Positions 34,075 to 43,450 of a stretch of DNA of 64,000 bases are shown here, in pieces (positions within the stretch are counted from its first letter, which is position 1; each line of letters opens with the position of its first letter). Position numbers and translations under genes: made by a program. The stretch is from Leptospira fletcheri (GTDB lineage: Bacteria > Spirochaetota > Leptospiria > Leptospirales > Leptospiraceae), in contig NZ_RQET01000004.1 in assembly GCF_004769195.1 (NCBI RefSeq), forward strand, positions 682,001-746,000, written 5' to 3'. Under the pieces are notes generated by a model that was given only the letters and a program-made list of their open reading frames with translations, had not been told where the DNA came from and did not search any database.

Positions 34075-37045
34075 ATTCTTACGAATGGTGCTTCCGGGGA
34101 TCCGGGCCAAGCTCTCGTTTTTTACGGCCGCCCTGGTGGTTTCTATACTTGCCTTTACCTCCGCTGTTCACTATTCGCAGCAAAAAAAGGCTTTGGAAGA
34201 AAAGATCAACTCCGAGTTGAAGGCGCCTTTGGACTACGTGAACACCGTGGTTCTGGATCTGGAAAACTTAAGCAGAAGTATGATTCTGATTGAGGAATTC
34301 AAGATCAGGGTAAAAGAAAAGAAAAAGGAACTCAGCAAATTCAAGAGGACGGTGGTTCAAAAAGAATCCGGTTTTTTCGGAGCCTTAAAATCCTTCGGTC
34401 AATCCATTGGATTGAACGTAAGGAGAGGAAACGTATATAGGAGCGTGGATACTTATTTTACGCGCTATCTTTCCGAAAAAGAGATTCAGGAGTTCGAGAC
34501 GAAGGTTCGAAACGAGCTTAGAAAGGAAAACGGAGCTCCAATCGAAGCTCCTGTCTACGAAAAGATCCGCACGATTGCGGAAAAAACGGCGATCGCAAAG
34601 CTGACCGGCGAAAATGCACGGTCCCGCATCGAAGAGATAGAAGAAGAATTAAAAATTACGGAATCCGAGTTGTCCAAATCCGATTCCGATCCGCGCAAAA
34701 AGAAATCGTTGCTCGATACGAAAACCAAGCTTGAAAAGGAAAAAAAGGCCTCGGAGAAATCCATTTCGGAAAGTGAAAAGAGATCCGTATCGGAGGAAAC
34801 GAATCTAGCCAAAGCGTTGCAAAGTTTCTTTAGAGGATCCTATAAGGACGGGATTTCTTCTTTGGGCCTTTTACCCGACAAGATTCGGATTCTTGCATAT
34901 GATAGATCCGGAAAACAGACCCTCGATACGGGTCTTCTCTTTCTGCAGTCCGCCGGTACGGCAAAGAAATTGCTCAACCAGAAGGAATTTGAACAGAGCA
35001 AGGATTCATTGTTTCAAGGTTCCGACGTCTTGGAGGTGATTCGAGAAAAGTCCGAACCCGAAAGTTTCGAAGTTGGAGGAAGACAATACGAAGTGGTCTA
35101 TCGTCCCGTTTTCCGAAATCCGGGCACCGCGGAGCGTTCCAGAATATTGGCGGAGGAAGTCTCTAAAAACGGCAGCGGTTGGAGAAAGTACTTAGAGGAA
35201 GATCGAAAGCTCTCCAAGGAATTCGAGGAGCTCACGCAAAAGCTCAAGATTCGAATATCCGAATTGAGAAAGGAGGGAAAGTCCAAACCTGCAGCCGATC
35301 CGACATTCCGGAATCTTTCTTTCCAGTATCGAAAACTTCTAAAGAAAAGGGATTCTAGATTAAACGAACTCCATCCGTATGCGTCCGTTTTCGAGAAAGC
35401 ACGAACAAAATGGACGGAAGAGAAAAAGTCCTTGGAGGAAAAATCCGCCTCTCTTTCCAAAGAGGTTTTGGAATGGGAAAAGATGCTGAAATTCCCTCCG
35501 AAGCAAGGGGAAACGCGAAAATCTCCGGAGGATATTCGGGAGAAATTGAGAGAACTAGAAGCCCAGATCGAAGAGATACGGGATTCTCTCGTCCGCCTCG
35601 AAACCCTTAAGGAGGATTGGAGTTCTTTCGAAGAACGCAAAGCTGAGGATTCCGTTTACGGTTTAAGAGAGGCGGCGCTGGAAGATTTCGCCTTTTTGCC
35701 GTTTAAGGCAGGTTCCTCCTCGATTCGTAGGTATTATAAGGATTCCGAAGAAAGGAAGCATGTTCGGGAAAAATGGAAATTATTGAGAGAGTGGATATTG
35801 TCCGGAAATTCGGAAACGGAACTTCCGAACCTTCCTAAAAATAAGACGTTCTTGACGGAAGCCGGTATTCTGATTCGGAGTAGGAGCGAGGCCGAGGAAG
35901 TCATGTGGGAATTGGATTCCACTCCATTAGTCTCCGTTCAGGAAAAAGAGGCTAAAGGCCTAGTCTACGACCTTCTTCGCAAAGACTTGCTAGGATATAA
36001 CTTAATTATAATAGATAGGACCGAAGGAGCGAGACAGATTCGAGATAATCGGGAGGAGCTGATCCGTTATACGGGTGTGATCGGCGGAGTCGCGATTCTC
36101 TTGGCTTACGGACTGGCCTGGTTCGTAGTGAGAAGGATCCGGACGATCAGCGTTAAGGCGGAGGAAATCGGCGGAGGGAATTTAAAAGTGGAATTTCCGT
36201 CTGCCGGTTACGATGAGATCGGAATATTAAGCGAATCGTTAAACGAAATGGTCCACGGGTTAAGGGAAAGGGAAGAGATGAGAGGGGAGCTTCTCGCCGG
36301 TGAGGAGATACAAAAAAGGCTTCTTCCCGAAAAACTGCCGACTAGCCTCAATGACTATGTGGAATTCGGGGCTTTTTATAAAGCCATGGCGGGGGTGGGC
36401 GGAGACTATTACGATTTTATAGAATTAGGTCAGAACAAGATAGCGTTTTGCATCGGGGACGTTTCCAATCACGGAGTCGGTCCAGCGATCGTCATGGCCC
36501 TTTTTAGGGCCCAGATCCGCGCTATTCTTAGAAGGGGGGAACGCGATCTGAAGAAGATCCTTTTGGAAATGAATTCCCAACTATACGAGGATACTCCTGA
36601 TCACATGTTCGTGACCTTCTTTTTGGGATTTTTCGATGCGAACACTTCCAAGGTCGAATACATCTCCGCAGGTCACGTAAAACCCCTATTCTACGATTCT
36701 TCGGAAAAGAAATTGCACGAACTTCCTGCCGGCGGTCTTCCCATCGGTATGGACGAGAATTCCTTTTTCGAGACCACGATCGAAAGAAGAGTTCTGGCTC
36801 TGGATTCCGGAGACATCTTCTTCGAATATACGGACGGATTAGACGAAGCTCGCAACCCGGACGGAAACATGTACGGACGAGAAAGATTAGCCCGGCTGCT
36901 TTTTGCAAACGGGGAAAAACGTCCGGAAAACCTGATCCAAACGATCGTTGCCGATTTGGAAACGCACACTGCCCAAGAGCTGGGAAAGCCCGGCATCTCT
37001 AGGCTTTCCGACGATATAGCGATGATCGCCATCCGGAAACGCTAG
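34061..37045 (+). CDS. HAMP-PP2C (SpoIIE-type) phosphatase with giant sensor region
   Basis: 994 residues. One membrane helix lies near 20-40 and a second near 670-690. The 630 residues between are dominated by charged coiled coil (e.g. SRIEEIEEELKITESELSKS) with short globular segments. HAMP follows at about 690-745 (NLKVEFPSAGYDEIGILSES). The C-terminal PP2C domain (about 760-994) has GGDYYDFIELG, CIGDVSNHGVGPAIVMALF, FFEYTDGLDEARNPDG and RLSDDIAMIAIRKR with all metal-binding Asp. It would dephosphorylate the operon's STAS protein in response to an envelope signal. The coiled-coil sensor is unusually long. Overlaps the kinase gene by 14 nt. Confidence 0.93.
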   Translation: MIKNKFLRMVLPGIRAKLSFFTAALVVSILAFTSAVHYSQQKKALEEKINSELKAPLDYVNTVVLDLENLSRSMILIEEFKIRVKEKKKELSKFKRTVVQKESGFFGALKSFGQSIGLNVRRGNVYRSVDTYFTRYLSEKEIQEFETKVRNELRKENGAPIEAPVYEKIRTIAEKTAIAKLTGENARSRIEEIEEELKITESELSKSDSDPRKKKSLLDTKTKLEKEKKASEKSISESEKRSVSEETNLAKALQSFFRGSYKDGISSLGLLPDKIRILAYDRSGKQTLDTGLLFLQSAGTAKKLLNQKEFEQSKDSLFQGSDVLEVIREKSEPESFEVGGRQYEVVYRPVFRNPGTAERSRILAEEVSKNGSGWRKYLEEDRKLSKEFEELTQKLKIRISELRKEGKSKPAADPTFRNLSFQYRKLLKKRDSRLNELHPYASVFEKARTKWTEEKKSLEEKSASLSKEVLEWEKMLKFPPKQGETRKSPEDIREKLRELEAQIEEIRDSLVRLETLKEDWSSFEERKAEDSVYGLREAALEDFAFLPFKAGSSSIRRYYKDSEERKHVREKWKLLREWILSGNSETELPNLPKNKTFLTEAGILIRSRSEAEEVMWELDSTPLVSVQEKEAKGLVYDLLRKDLLGYNLIIIDRTEGARQIRDNREELIRYTGVIGGVAILLAYGLAWFVVRRIRTISVKAEEIGGGNLKVEFPSAGYDEIGILSESLNEMVHGLREREEMRGELLAGEEIQKRLLPEKLPTSLNDYVEFGAFYKAMAGVGGDYYDFIELGQNKIAFCIGDVSNHGVGPAIVMALFRAQIRAILRRGERDLKKILLEMNSQLYEDTPDHMFVTFFLGFFDANTSKVEYISAGHVKPLFYDSSEKKLHELPAGGLPIGMDENSFFETTIERRVLALDSGDIFFEYTDGLDEARNPDGNMYGRERLARLLFANGEKRPENLIQTIVADLETHTAQELGKPGISRLSDDIAMIAIRKR

Positions 37046-37066
37046 CTTGTAATGTTTTCTAAGGAA

Positions 37067-40000
37067 TCAAGGAAGAATGAGATCCTTCCAGTCGTCGGAA
37101 TTTCCGTCGGATCCGTAAACGAACTCCGATGTGGAATTCGCTTCTAACTTCCGTTTCCACGTTCCGATTTTTTGTTCCGCTTCCCGCAATCCTTTGATGA
37201 GAACTCCTCTAAGTTCCGTAAAAGAAGAAAACGTCTCGTCCATGACTCCGGATTTCTCGGCGTCTTCGACGGCTCTGGATTTGTTTCGGAAAGAATCCAA
37301 AAATTCCCGGCGGAGCGATTCTATTTCTTCGTTCTTACCTTCCTTTCTTAAGGCTTCTATCTTGGTTCCTTGAAAAAGGTCGAAGGCGGACGAGGCGCCC
37401 ATTACCGCTAGGACGGCTTCCGAATACGCATAGTATGAGATTCCGGGTCTTAGGAATCCGCTGAACGCGTGGATTTGTCTTCCTCCGTAATTCTGCCTGA
37501 GCACCAAAGATACTACCGGCACGGAAGAAAGAATGTTCGCATCCAGAGATTCTCCCCCGATCTGTTGGATCCGGAGTCTTTCCTGTTTCGTTCCGGGAAC
37601 AAATCCGGGTGCATCGGAAAGCATGAGCACCGGAATCCGATGTTTGTTTACGAACTCCATAAAGACCCTGAACTTTTCCGTTCCCGGCGCATCGGGAGCC
37701 CCTCCGTCTTTGGGTTGGTCCGCTATGATTGCGACGGTTTTTCCTTTTAGGCGTCCAAGCCCGGTGAGAAGACTCGCACCAGGATCGGATTCGAAGAACT
37801 CCAGGAAGGAATCCGGATCCAGCACTTTTAATACGACCTCCCGTTTCATATCATAAGGAACGGAAGGATCAGAGGGTATGTTTACTCTTTCCAGATGAAC
37901 CAGTGTATCGGCTTTGTATTCGCGGATCCTTAGAAGATGGAAGAACTTTCGAATAATGGAATATGCTTCGACTTCCGAAGAAGCCACGAACGTTGCCCAA
38001 CGTTTCGCGTCGGAAAATTCCTTTTTGGCGGAGCGTTCTTTGGATTTGGCGGAATCGTCCAGAAAAAGCCATGCGTCTCCTGCGGCAGTAAGTTCCGGTA
38101 TTAAGATTCCCTCCGGATGTTTTACGTAGTGCAGACATGCCCCTCGGAATTCCTGTAGGGATTTTTGAAAATCCCTACGAGGGCGTAAAGAATCCGTATC
38201 GTCCAAATGGGAACTCCGAAACCACTTGCTGCCGTAAACGAGAAGAAGATCCGCTCCCGCTTTATCCGCGATCCTGATCGATTCTTTTGCCTTAACGATG
38301 CAGGAAAGGGAATGAAATCCGAAGCTCGTTCTGGGACCCAAAGCCATTACCGGAGCGGAACCGAAGCGGACCAAACCCGCAATCAAGGAACCGGAACCAG
38401 AATAGTCCTCCTTTACGCTTAGTAGTGAATTGGTTTCGGAATTCGCAGACAATTCGTTCTCTTCCAAAACAACCCAATCTTCCTTCTGCAAACGAGGGAT
38501 GTACGTTCCAGTATTCTCGCCGTTACCGGTCAGGACTTCCTGGATTTTTCTAAGATACCAGAGTAGATGAACCTTATCTCCGGCGATAAAATCGACCGTT
38601 CCCGTCGCTTGTCCCATAATGCGGGCCCCGCCGATTTCGTAATTGGTCAGTTTTTCTCCCGTTACAGATTGGATTACGGCTGATCCGGTCAAAACGCGGT
38701 AAGATTCTTCTTCGTTTAATATCAACTGTAATGCGGCCTGAGAGGATCCGTAGACGTCCAGCCCCGTGGAGGAGCCTACTCCTACTGCAATGACGACGCA
38801 GTGTTCCGGCTTTGCGTCGGGTTGATATCTGCGGAATTCATCGGCGTACTGCTTTTCCGTTTCGGAGCAGATTTCCCGCAATATAGGATCTCCGTGGGAC
38901 TCGATTGCGGCTTTGAATTCGGAAGCGGAAACTCTTCGTGAAAGCAAAGCGTTGAAAAAGAATCCTTCTGCGGCACGATTTAACGAAACCATTCCCTCCT
39001 TGATATTCGCTCCCGCTCCGTCGTTCCAGACGTAAAGAGGGGAATCCTTTCGATATGCGTAATAGGCCGCGGCAATGTACTTTCGTCCTTCAAGATCTCC
39101 CGTAGCGCCTCCCGCTACTCTGGAATCCTTGAAAAAGAAAACCGCATCTTTTCCGCCGATTTTTCCCGCGAAAATCTTGGCTCCGGGTGTACAGATTTCT
39201 TCGATCCCCGTTTTGGGATTCTTTCGGACGACGTTATCCGCGCCGGAGATCGATATTTCTCTGGCCGTATCCCGATCAAAGGATTCTCGGATCCAATGTT
39301 CTAAGGGCCATTTCCCTTTTCGGAATAATGCGGCATTCTTGGGTTCAGAGGTCTCGGAATAGGGAAATCTAGGATCGTCCGGATGAACCATGTCCACCCT
39401 CAGTTTTCCTTCCTTGAAGAAAAAGGAGAAGGTCCGGATCGCGTTTCGCTCGGAATCGAATATTTCCAGGATAAACTGGCTGTAAAAACCGTGGAGAAAG
39501 AATCTAACCACGGAATTTGCAGATTCCATTATTTTTTCATAATTTATTTTGGAGCCGCAATCCGAAGTAAGATCGAAAGGAATCGGAACGTCCGTAGTGA
39601 TGATTTCCAGTCTGAAGGAATCGACCTTGCTCAAGGTTTGGGCGCCTTGCAGGATACAGGCGGCGTTTTTGGCGGCGGTTTCCAATCCGGCCCGGAAAAC
39701 GTTTAGGTCGGATTCGGGAGTGATCGGAGAGAATACGATATATTCCTTTTCCTTACCGTCATCTACTAAGTAGAGGTAATGGACTTTATCCGGAGAAAAT
39801 AATCTGGAAATCCTTCCTTTGGATTTCCAAAAGGAGATTTTCTCTTCGAATCTACTTCTCATGGTTTCGGAAAGTTCCTCCGGTATGAGTGGGAGCGAAG
39901 GTTTTTCCAGGGAGGATTTGAATTTTTTTTCCAGTCCTTCCGGATTTTCTTGCGAAACCAGCGACCAAGGATTCTTTACGAATCGTATGTAATCGAATAC

Positions 40001-42988
40001 GTGTTTTCGGGAAATCGTAGGATTTCCTCCGCGGAATTTTTGGGGACGATTTCCTCGAATCGCTAGAATTCTTCTGGCGGTCTTTTCTAAGCCCGGTTCT
40101 TTTTCTCTTTCTTCCAGATAGATGATGCCGTTCAAAGAGAGATCTACGGATCTTGTGGAAGGAGCGGTTGAGGAGAACTTCTCCAAGATCTTGACGAAAA
40201 GATCCTTTCCTTCCCTAAGATTCGCATAGGCCCTCACCAGATTCAGGAAAGCTTCCTTCTGTTCCTTCGTCCGTCTGACCGGACTCCAATTCGCGATTCC
40301 GTAGGAATGAAAAGCCGCGGACAGCAATTTTCGAGTCGCTTTGGAAGGGCTATAACCTTCCTCGTTCCATTTGGAGAGCAGCCTATGGATCTCTCCGAAA
40401 TGGGAAAATTTTGTTCCGGGATCGGAAGAGAACAATCTTCGGACCAAAACATGAAATTTTAATATTTCAAGATAGAATGATCCCCATCGCCTGATTTCCG
40501 GCTCCGGTTGCATACTCAAGTCGTAGGATTTCAATAAATATTCCATTTTTGGAATGGAATCCTCTTCCCGGAATGTTCCGGAAACCCAGGAAAGCAATAT
40601 TTTTCTCAAATCTTCTCCGTCGATGGAGTCTATGATTTGTTCGGAAGGGTTCGTAGATTCGGGTCCCGTCGGAAGGAGTTCCCAATTTTCCCAAAGGGAA
40701 TCGGAAAGACTCAGTCTTTCCTCGACTCCCGCGGAACGATTCTCCGTCGAAGCTTCGGTTTCGATTTTAGCTAGAATTTCCCCCTCCGTGAATCCTTTTC
40801 CTAAGACCAAGCCGGAAGCGCTCGTTCCCCTGATCAATCTGGAAGGATCTCCATGCTCCGCGAGGTAAATCAATTTTCCGGCGATCGGCGACTTTAATAC
40901 CGTTTCCATTTTCATGGCGGAAATCACCAGGAGCGGCTCCCCTTCTCGGACGAATTCCCCTTCTCGCCAAGGTTTTCCGGTTTTTGGGTTGTCGGGTATC
41001 TTTACGAAAGTTCCTTGAAAAGGAGAACGCAATTGTCCTTCCTCATCCCGTGTTTTTCTTCGTTTATTGGAATGGATTATGTATCGGAGAAATCTCAGCT
41101 TGCCGTTTCCGTCCACGAAACGTACGGAGTGAAAGGATGGTCGCCGATCGACTCGTACGGGAATGATTCTCCCTCGAAAATCGACGACGAATTCCTCTCC
41201 GGAATTTTCGCCTGAAGTCACTTGCACCTTACCGAAATATTTTCCGTCGTATAGAATTTCGTAGGAATTGAATCCAACCTTGAACATCCGGATTTGAAGA
41301 TTGGAACCGGAAAACTTCACGTCGAACTTGTGCGATAAGTACTCCGATTCTTCCGACTTCAACAATCTGGGGAGATCTCCGTCTTTGAGCGCCTCTTCGA
41401 CCGATAGATTCGACGAAAGAATACATTCGGAAAGACAACAGAACAATGCTCCTTCTTGGTGATAAACGAAATCCTCTTTGACCAACTCGGGATTTTGGTT
41501 CAGAATGCGGTTATCGTATCCCCCTTGGCGGAAGGATTCATGACGGATCAGTTTTAAAAGCTGTTCATGGTTGGTGGTGATTCCCTTGACGTACAATTCG
41601 CACAGGGCTCTTTCCATTCTTAAAAGGGCTTCCTGTCTATTGGTTCCAAAGGCGATCAATTTGCCGATCATAGGGTCGTATTCCCCCAAAATACGATCCC
41701 CTTTTTTGAATCCGAAATCGCATCTCACTCCGTTAAAAGTGGGAAGTTCCAGTTCGGTGATTTTTCCCGGCGCCGGAGAATAGTTTTGAAAAGGATCTTC
41801 CGCGTAAATTCTGCATTGGATGGAATGGTTTCTTGCCGAGAATCTTCTTCTTACCACCGAATCGAAAGGGATTTCGATTTCGCGTCCGTCAAAGAAAAGA
41901 ATCTGCCACTTGGCAAGGTCGATTCCTAAAGATTGATCGGTAACGGGATACTCTACTTGCAGGCGGGTATTCATTTCGAGAAAACCGAAGTTTCCCTTAT
42001 CCCCGTCCAGAAGAAACTCCACGGTTCCCGCTCCGCATCCGTCCGAATAGCCCGAGATATGCGCGATCCTCTCTGCGGAAGAGAGTAGTTGGAGTAAGGT
42101 CCTATCGTCCAAAAAAGTTTCGCCGCTTTCTTCGACGATCTTTTGGTTTCTCCGTTGAACGGCGCATTTTCGTACGCCGACCGCTACAGAATTGAATATC
42201 TGTACTTCGAAATGGGACGGGCTTTCCACGAATTTTTCGAGAAAATGCGTTCCGTTGCCGTAAGCCTGTTTACCGATACGGACCGCGCTTTCTATCGCGC
42301 TTTTCAATTCCTCTTCGGAGTAGGCGACAACCATTCCCTTGCCTCCTCCGCCTGCATCCAGTTTTACCATTACGGGATAACCTATACGTTTGGCTTCCCG
42401 GAGAGCCTGATCTTCCCCTTCGGTGATCGGCCCACTTCCGTCGAAAAGAGGAATTCCGTTTTCTCCGGCCAATTTTCTTGCGTCTAGTTTGTTCCCTACT
42501 CGCCTCATCACTTGGGCTTTCGGCCCCATGAATGTTATATTTTTCTTATATATGAGGGAAGCGGTTTCCAGCGTTTCTACGAACCGGAAATCTTCGGATA
42601 AAAATCCGTATCCTGGATAGACGGCGTCGGCGTTTGATAACAATATCGCCGCGACTATTCTTTGGGGATCGGAGTATCCGTCGGGATCTCCGATATAGAG
42701 AATTTCGTCCGCAGGTTCGTACCAAGATTGACCTCGGTCCGGGTCCGTAACGACCGCCACCGATCGGATTCCCTCCTCACGCAAAGCCTGAAAAAATCTC
42801 TTAGCTATTTCTCCCCTGTTTGCAACCAGAACTTTTCTCAGTTTTCCCTTTCTTTCAGGTAGAGGTTCGCTCGATTCGGAAAGGTTGGGATTCAAGGACT
42901 TAAGATGGCGGACCGAGGCCTCTATAGCGGGGAGACTGATCGTAGCTTCTACGGCAGATTCTGGTTCCGATTTTCTTGTGGGTATCAT
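37067..42988 (-). CDS. single-chain acetyl/acyl-CoA carboxylase (BC-BCCP-CT fusion)
   Basis: 1973 residues with all three activities of a biotin-dependent carboxylase. Biotin carboxylase covers about 51-505 (KVLVANRGEIAKR, ATP-loop DAGGGGKGMV, EMNTRLQVEYPVT). A beta region (545-645) may be the BT domain. The biotin carrier has AMKMETVL with biotinyl Lys693. A helical central region of about 500 residues (745-1240) has no motif I know. The carboxyltransferase (about 1250-1960) has GGATGDLEGRKYIAAA, AGANIKEGMVSLNRAAEG, QATGTVDFIAGDKVH and SDAPGFVPGTKQERLR. The order BC-carrier-central-CT is like eukaryotic ACC, but shorter. It starts 9 bp after acpS behind the type I FAS gene, so its job is most likely malonyl-CoA supply; other acyl-CoAs are possible. 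Confidence 0.92.
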   Translation of the reverse strand: MIPTRKSEPESAVEATISLPAIEASVRHLKSLNPNLSESSEPLPERKGKLRKVLVANRGEIAKRFFQALREEGIRSVAVVTDPDRGQSWYEPADEILYIGDPDGYSDPQRIVAAILLSNADAVYPGYGFLSEDFRFVETLETASLIYKKNITFMGPKAQVMRRVGNKLDARKLAGENGIPLFDGSGPITEGEDQALREAKRIGYPVMVKLDAGGGGKGMVVAYSEEELKSAIESAVRIGKQAYGNGTHFLEKFVESPSHFEVQIFNSVAVGVRKCAVQRRNQKIVEESGETFLDDRTLLQLLSSAERIAHISGYSDGCGAGTVEFLLDGDKGNFGFLEMNTRLQVEYPVTDQSLGIDLAKWQILFFDGREIEIPFDSVVRRRFSARNHSIQCRIYAEDPFQNYSPAPGKITELELPTFNGVRCDFGFKKGDRILGEYDPMIGKLIAFGTNRQEALLRMERALCELYVKGITTNHEQLLKLIRHESFRQGGYDNRILNQNPELVKEDFVYHQEGALFCCLSECILSSNLSVEEALKDGDLPRLLKSEESEYLSHKFDVKFSGSNLQIRMFKVGFNSYEILYDGKYFGKVQVTSGENSGEEFVVDFRGRIIPVRVDRRPSFHSVRFVDGNGKLRFLRYIIHSNKRRKTRDEEGQLRSPFQGTFVKIPDNPKTGKPWREGEFVREGEPLLVISAMKMETVLKSPIAGKLIYLAEHGDPSRLIRGTSASGLVLGKGFTEGEILAKIETEASTENRSAGVEERLSLSDSLWENWELLPTGPESTNPSEQIIDSIDGEDLRKILLSWVSGTFREEDSIPKMEYLLKSYDLSMQPEPEIRRWGSFYLEILKFHVLVRRLFSSDPGTKFSHFGEIHRLLSKWNEEGYSPSKATRKLLSAAFHSYGIANWSPVRRTKEQKEAFLNLVRAYANLREGKDLFVKILEKFSSTAPSTRSVDLSLNGIIYLEEREKEPGLEKTARRILAIRGNRPQKFRGGNPTISRKHVFDYIRFVKNPWSLVSQENPEGLEKKFKSSLEKPSLPLIPEELSETMRSRFEEKISFWKSKGRISRLFSPDKVHYLYLVDDGKEKEYIVFSPITPESDLNVFRAGLETAAKNAACILQGAQTLSKVDSFRLEIITTDVPIPFDLTSDCGSKINYEKIMESANSVVRFFLHGFYSQFILEIFDSERNAIRTFSFFFKEGKLRVDMVHPDDPRFPYSETSEPKNAALFRKGKWPLEHWIRESFDRDTAREISISGADNVVRKNPKTGIEEICTPGAKIFAGKIGGKDAVFFFKDSRVAGGATGDLEGRKYIAAAYYAYRKDSPLYVWNDGAGANIKEGMVSLNRAAEGFFFNALLSRRVSASEFKAAIESHGDPILREICSETEKQYADEFRRYQPDAKPEHCVVIAVGVGSSTGLDVYGSSQAALQLILNEEESYRVLTGSAVIQSVTGEKLTNYEIGGARIMGQATGTVDFIAGDKVHLLWYLRKIQEVLTGNGENTGTYIPRLQKEDWVVLEENELSANSETNSLLSVKEDYSGSGSLIAGLVRFGSAPVMALGPRTSFGFHSLSCIVKAKESIRIADKAGADLLLVYGSKWFRSSHLDDTDSLRPRRDFQKSLQEFRGACLHYVKHPEGILIPELTAAGDAWLFLDDSAKSKERSAKKEFSDAKRWATFVASSEVEAYSIIRKFFHLLRIREYKADTLVHLERVNIPSDPSVPYDMKREVVLKVLDPDSFLEFFESDPGASLLTGLGRLKGKTVAIIADQPKDGGAPDAPGTEKFRVFMEFVNKHRIPVLMLSDAPGFVPGTKQERLRIQQIGGESLDANILSSVPVVSLVLRQNYGGRQIHAFSGFLRPGISYYAYSEAVLAVMGASSAFDLFQGTKIEALRKEGKNEEIESLRREFLDSFRNKSRAVEDAEKSGVMDETFSSFTELRGVLIKGLREAEQKIGTWKRKLEANSTSEFVYGSDGNSDDWKDLILP

Positions 42989-42997
42989 TTCGCTTTC

Positions 42998-43447
42998 CTA
43001 AAGTGAAAGAAGAATTTCCGAAAAGGCGTATTCTTCAACGTGCGTTATACTGAGAGAGATAACGGAAGATCCTGTCTTCTTCATGTAATCCGACAGGTTT
43101 CCGTAAAAACGACAATACGGTCGCCCGAATTCGTCGTTTCGTATTTCGATTTCGGAATATAGAAATCGAAAGGCCGGAGGCAAATGGATGCGGGGACCGT
43201 CGAGAGCTTTGACGAATGCTTCCTTAGCGGAATATCTTCCCGAAAAGAATACCGCGCGTTCCGACAGCGATTTTGCGGAGGCTTTTGCCAGTTCCCAACG
43301 AGTGAAGGTTTTGTCGAAGAAAGCGGTTCCCGGTTCCTCAAGCGCTTTTCTGAATTCGGGAATAAACACGAGATCGACGCCGAGCGATAGATTCGGATGT
43401 CCGAGTCCTTGTACGGATTCGGAAAGTTTCGGTTTCAAAGCGATCAT
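42998..43447 (-). CDS. acpS: holo-[acyl-carrier-protein] synthase
   Basis: 149 residues. Transfers 4'-phosphopantetheine from CoA to the Ser of a carrier domain. LGVDLVFIPEF carries the Mg-binding Asp, RYSAKEAFVKAL the second acidic residue and Lys, and SLSITHVEEYA the C-terminal block, all in AcpS order. It begins 3 nt after the FAS stop and ends 9 nt before the carboxylase start. The FAS lacks its own C-terminal PPT domain, so this enzyme probably activates the FAS carrier domain. The same fas-acpS pairing is known in mycobacteria. It may also serve a stand-alone ACP elsewhere in the genome. Confidence 0.95.
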   Translation of the reverse strand: MIALKPKLSESVQGLGHPNLSLGVDLVFIPEFRKALEEPGTAFFDKTFTRWELAKASAKSLSERAVFFSGRYSAKEAFVKALDGPRIHLPPAFRFLYSEIEIRNDEFGRPYCRFYGNLSDYMKKTGSSVISLSITHVEEYAFSEILLSL

Positions 43448-43450
43448 CGC

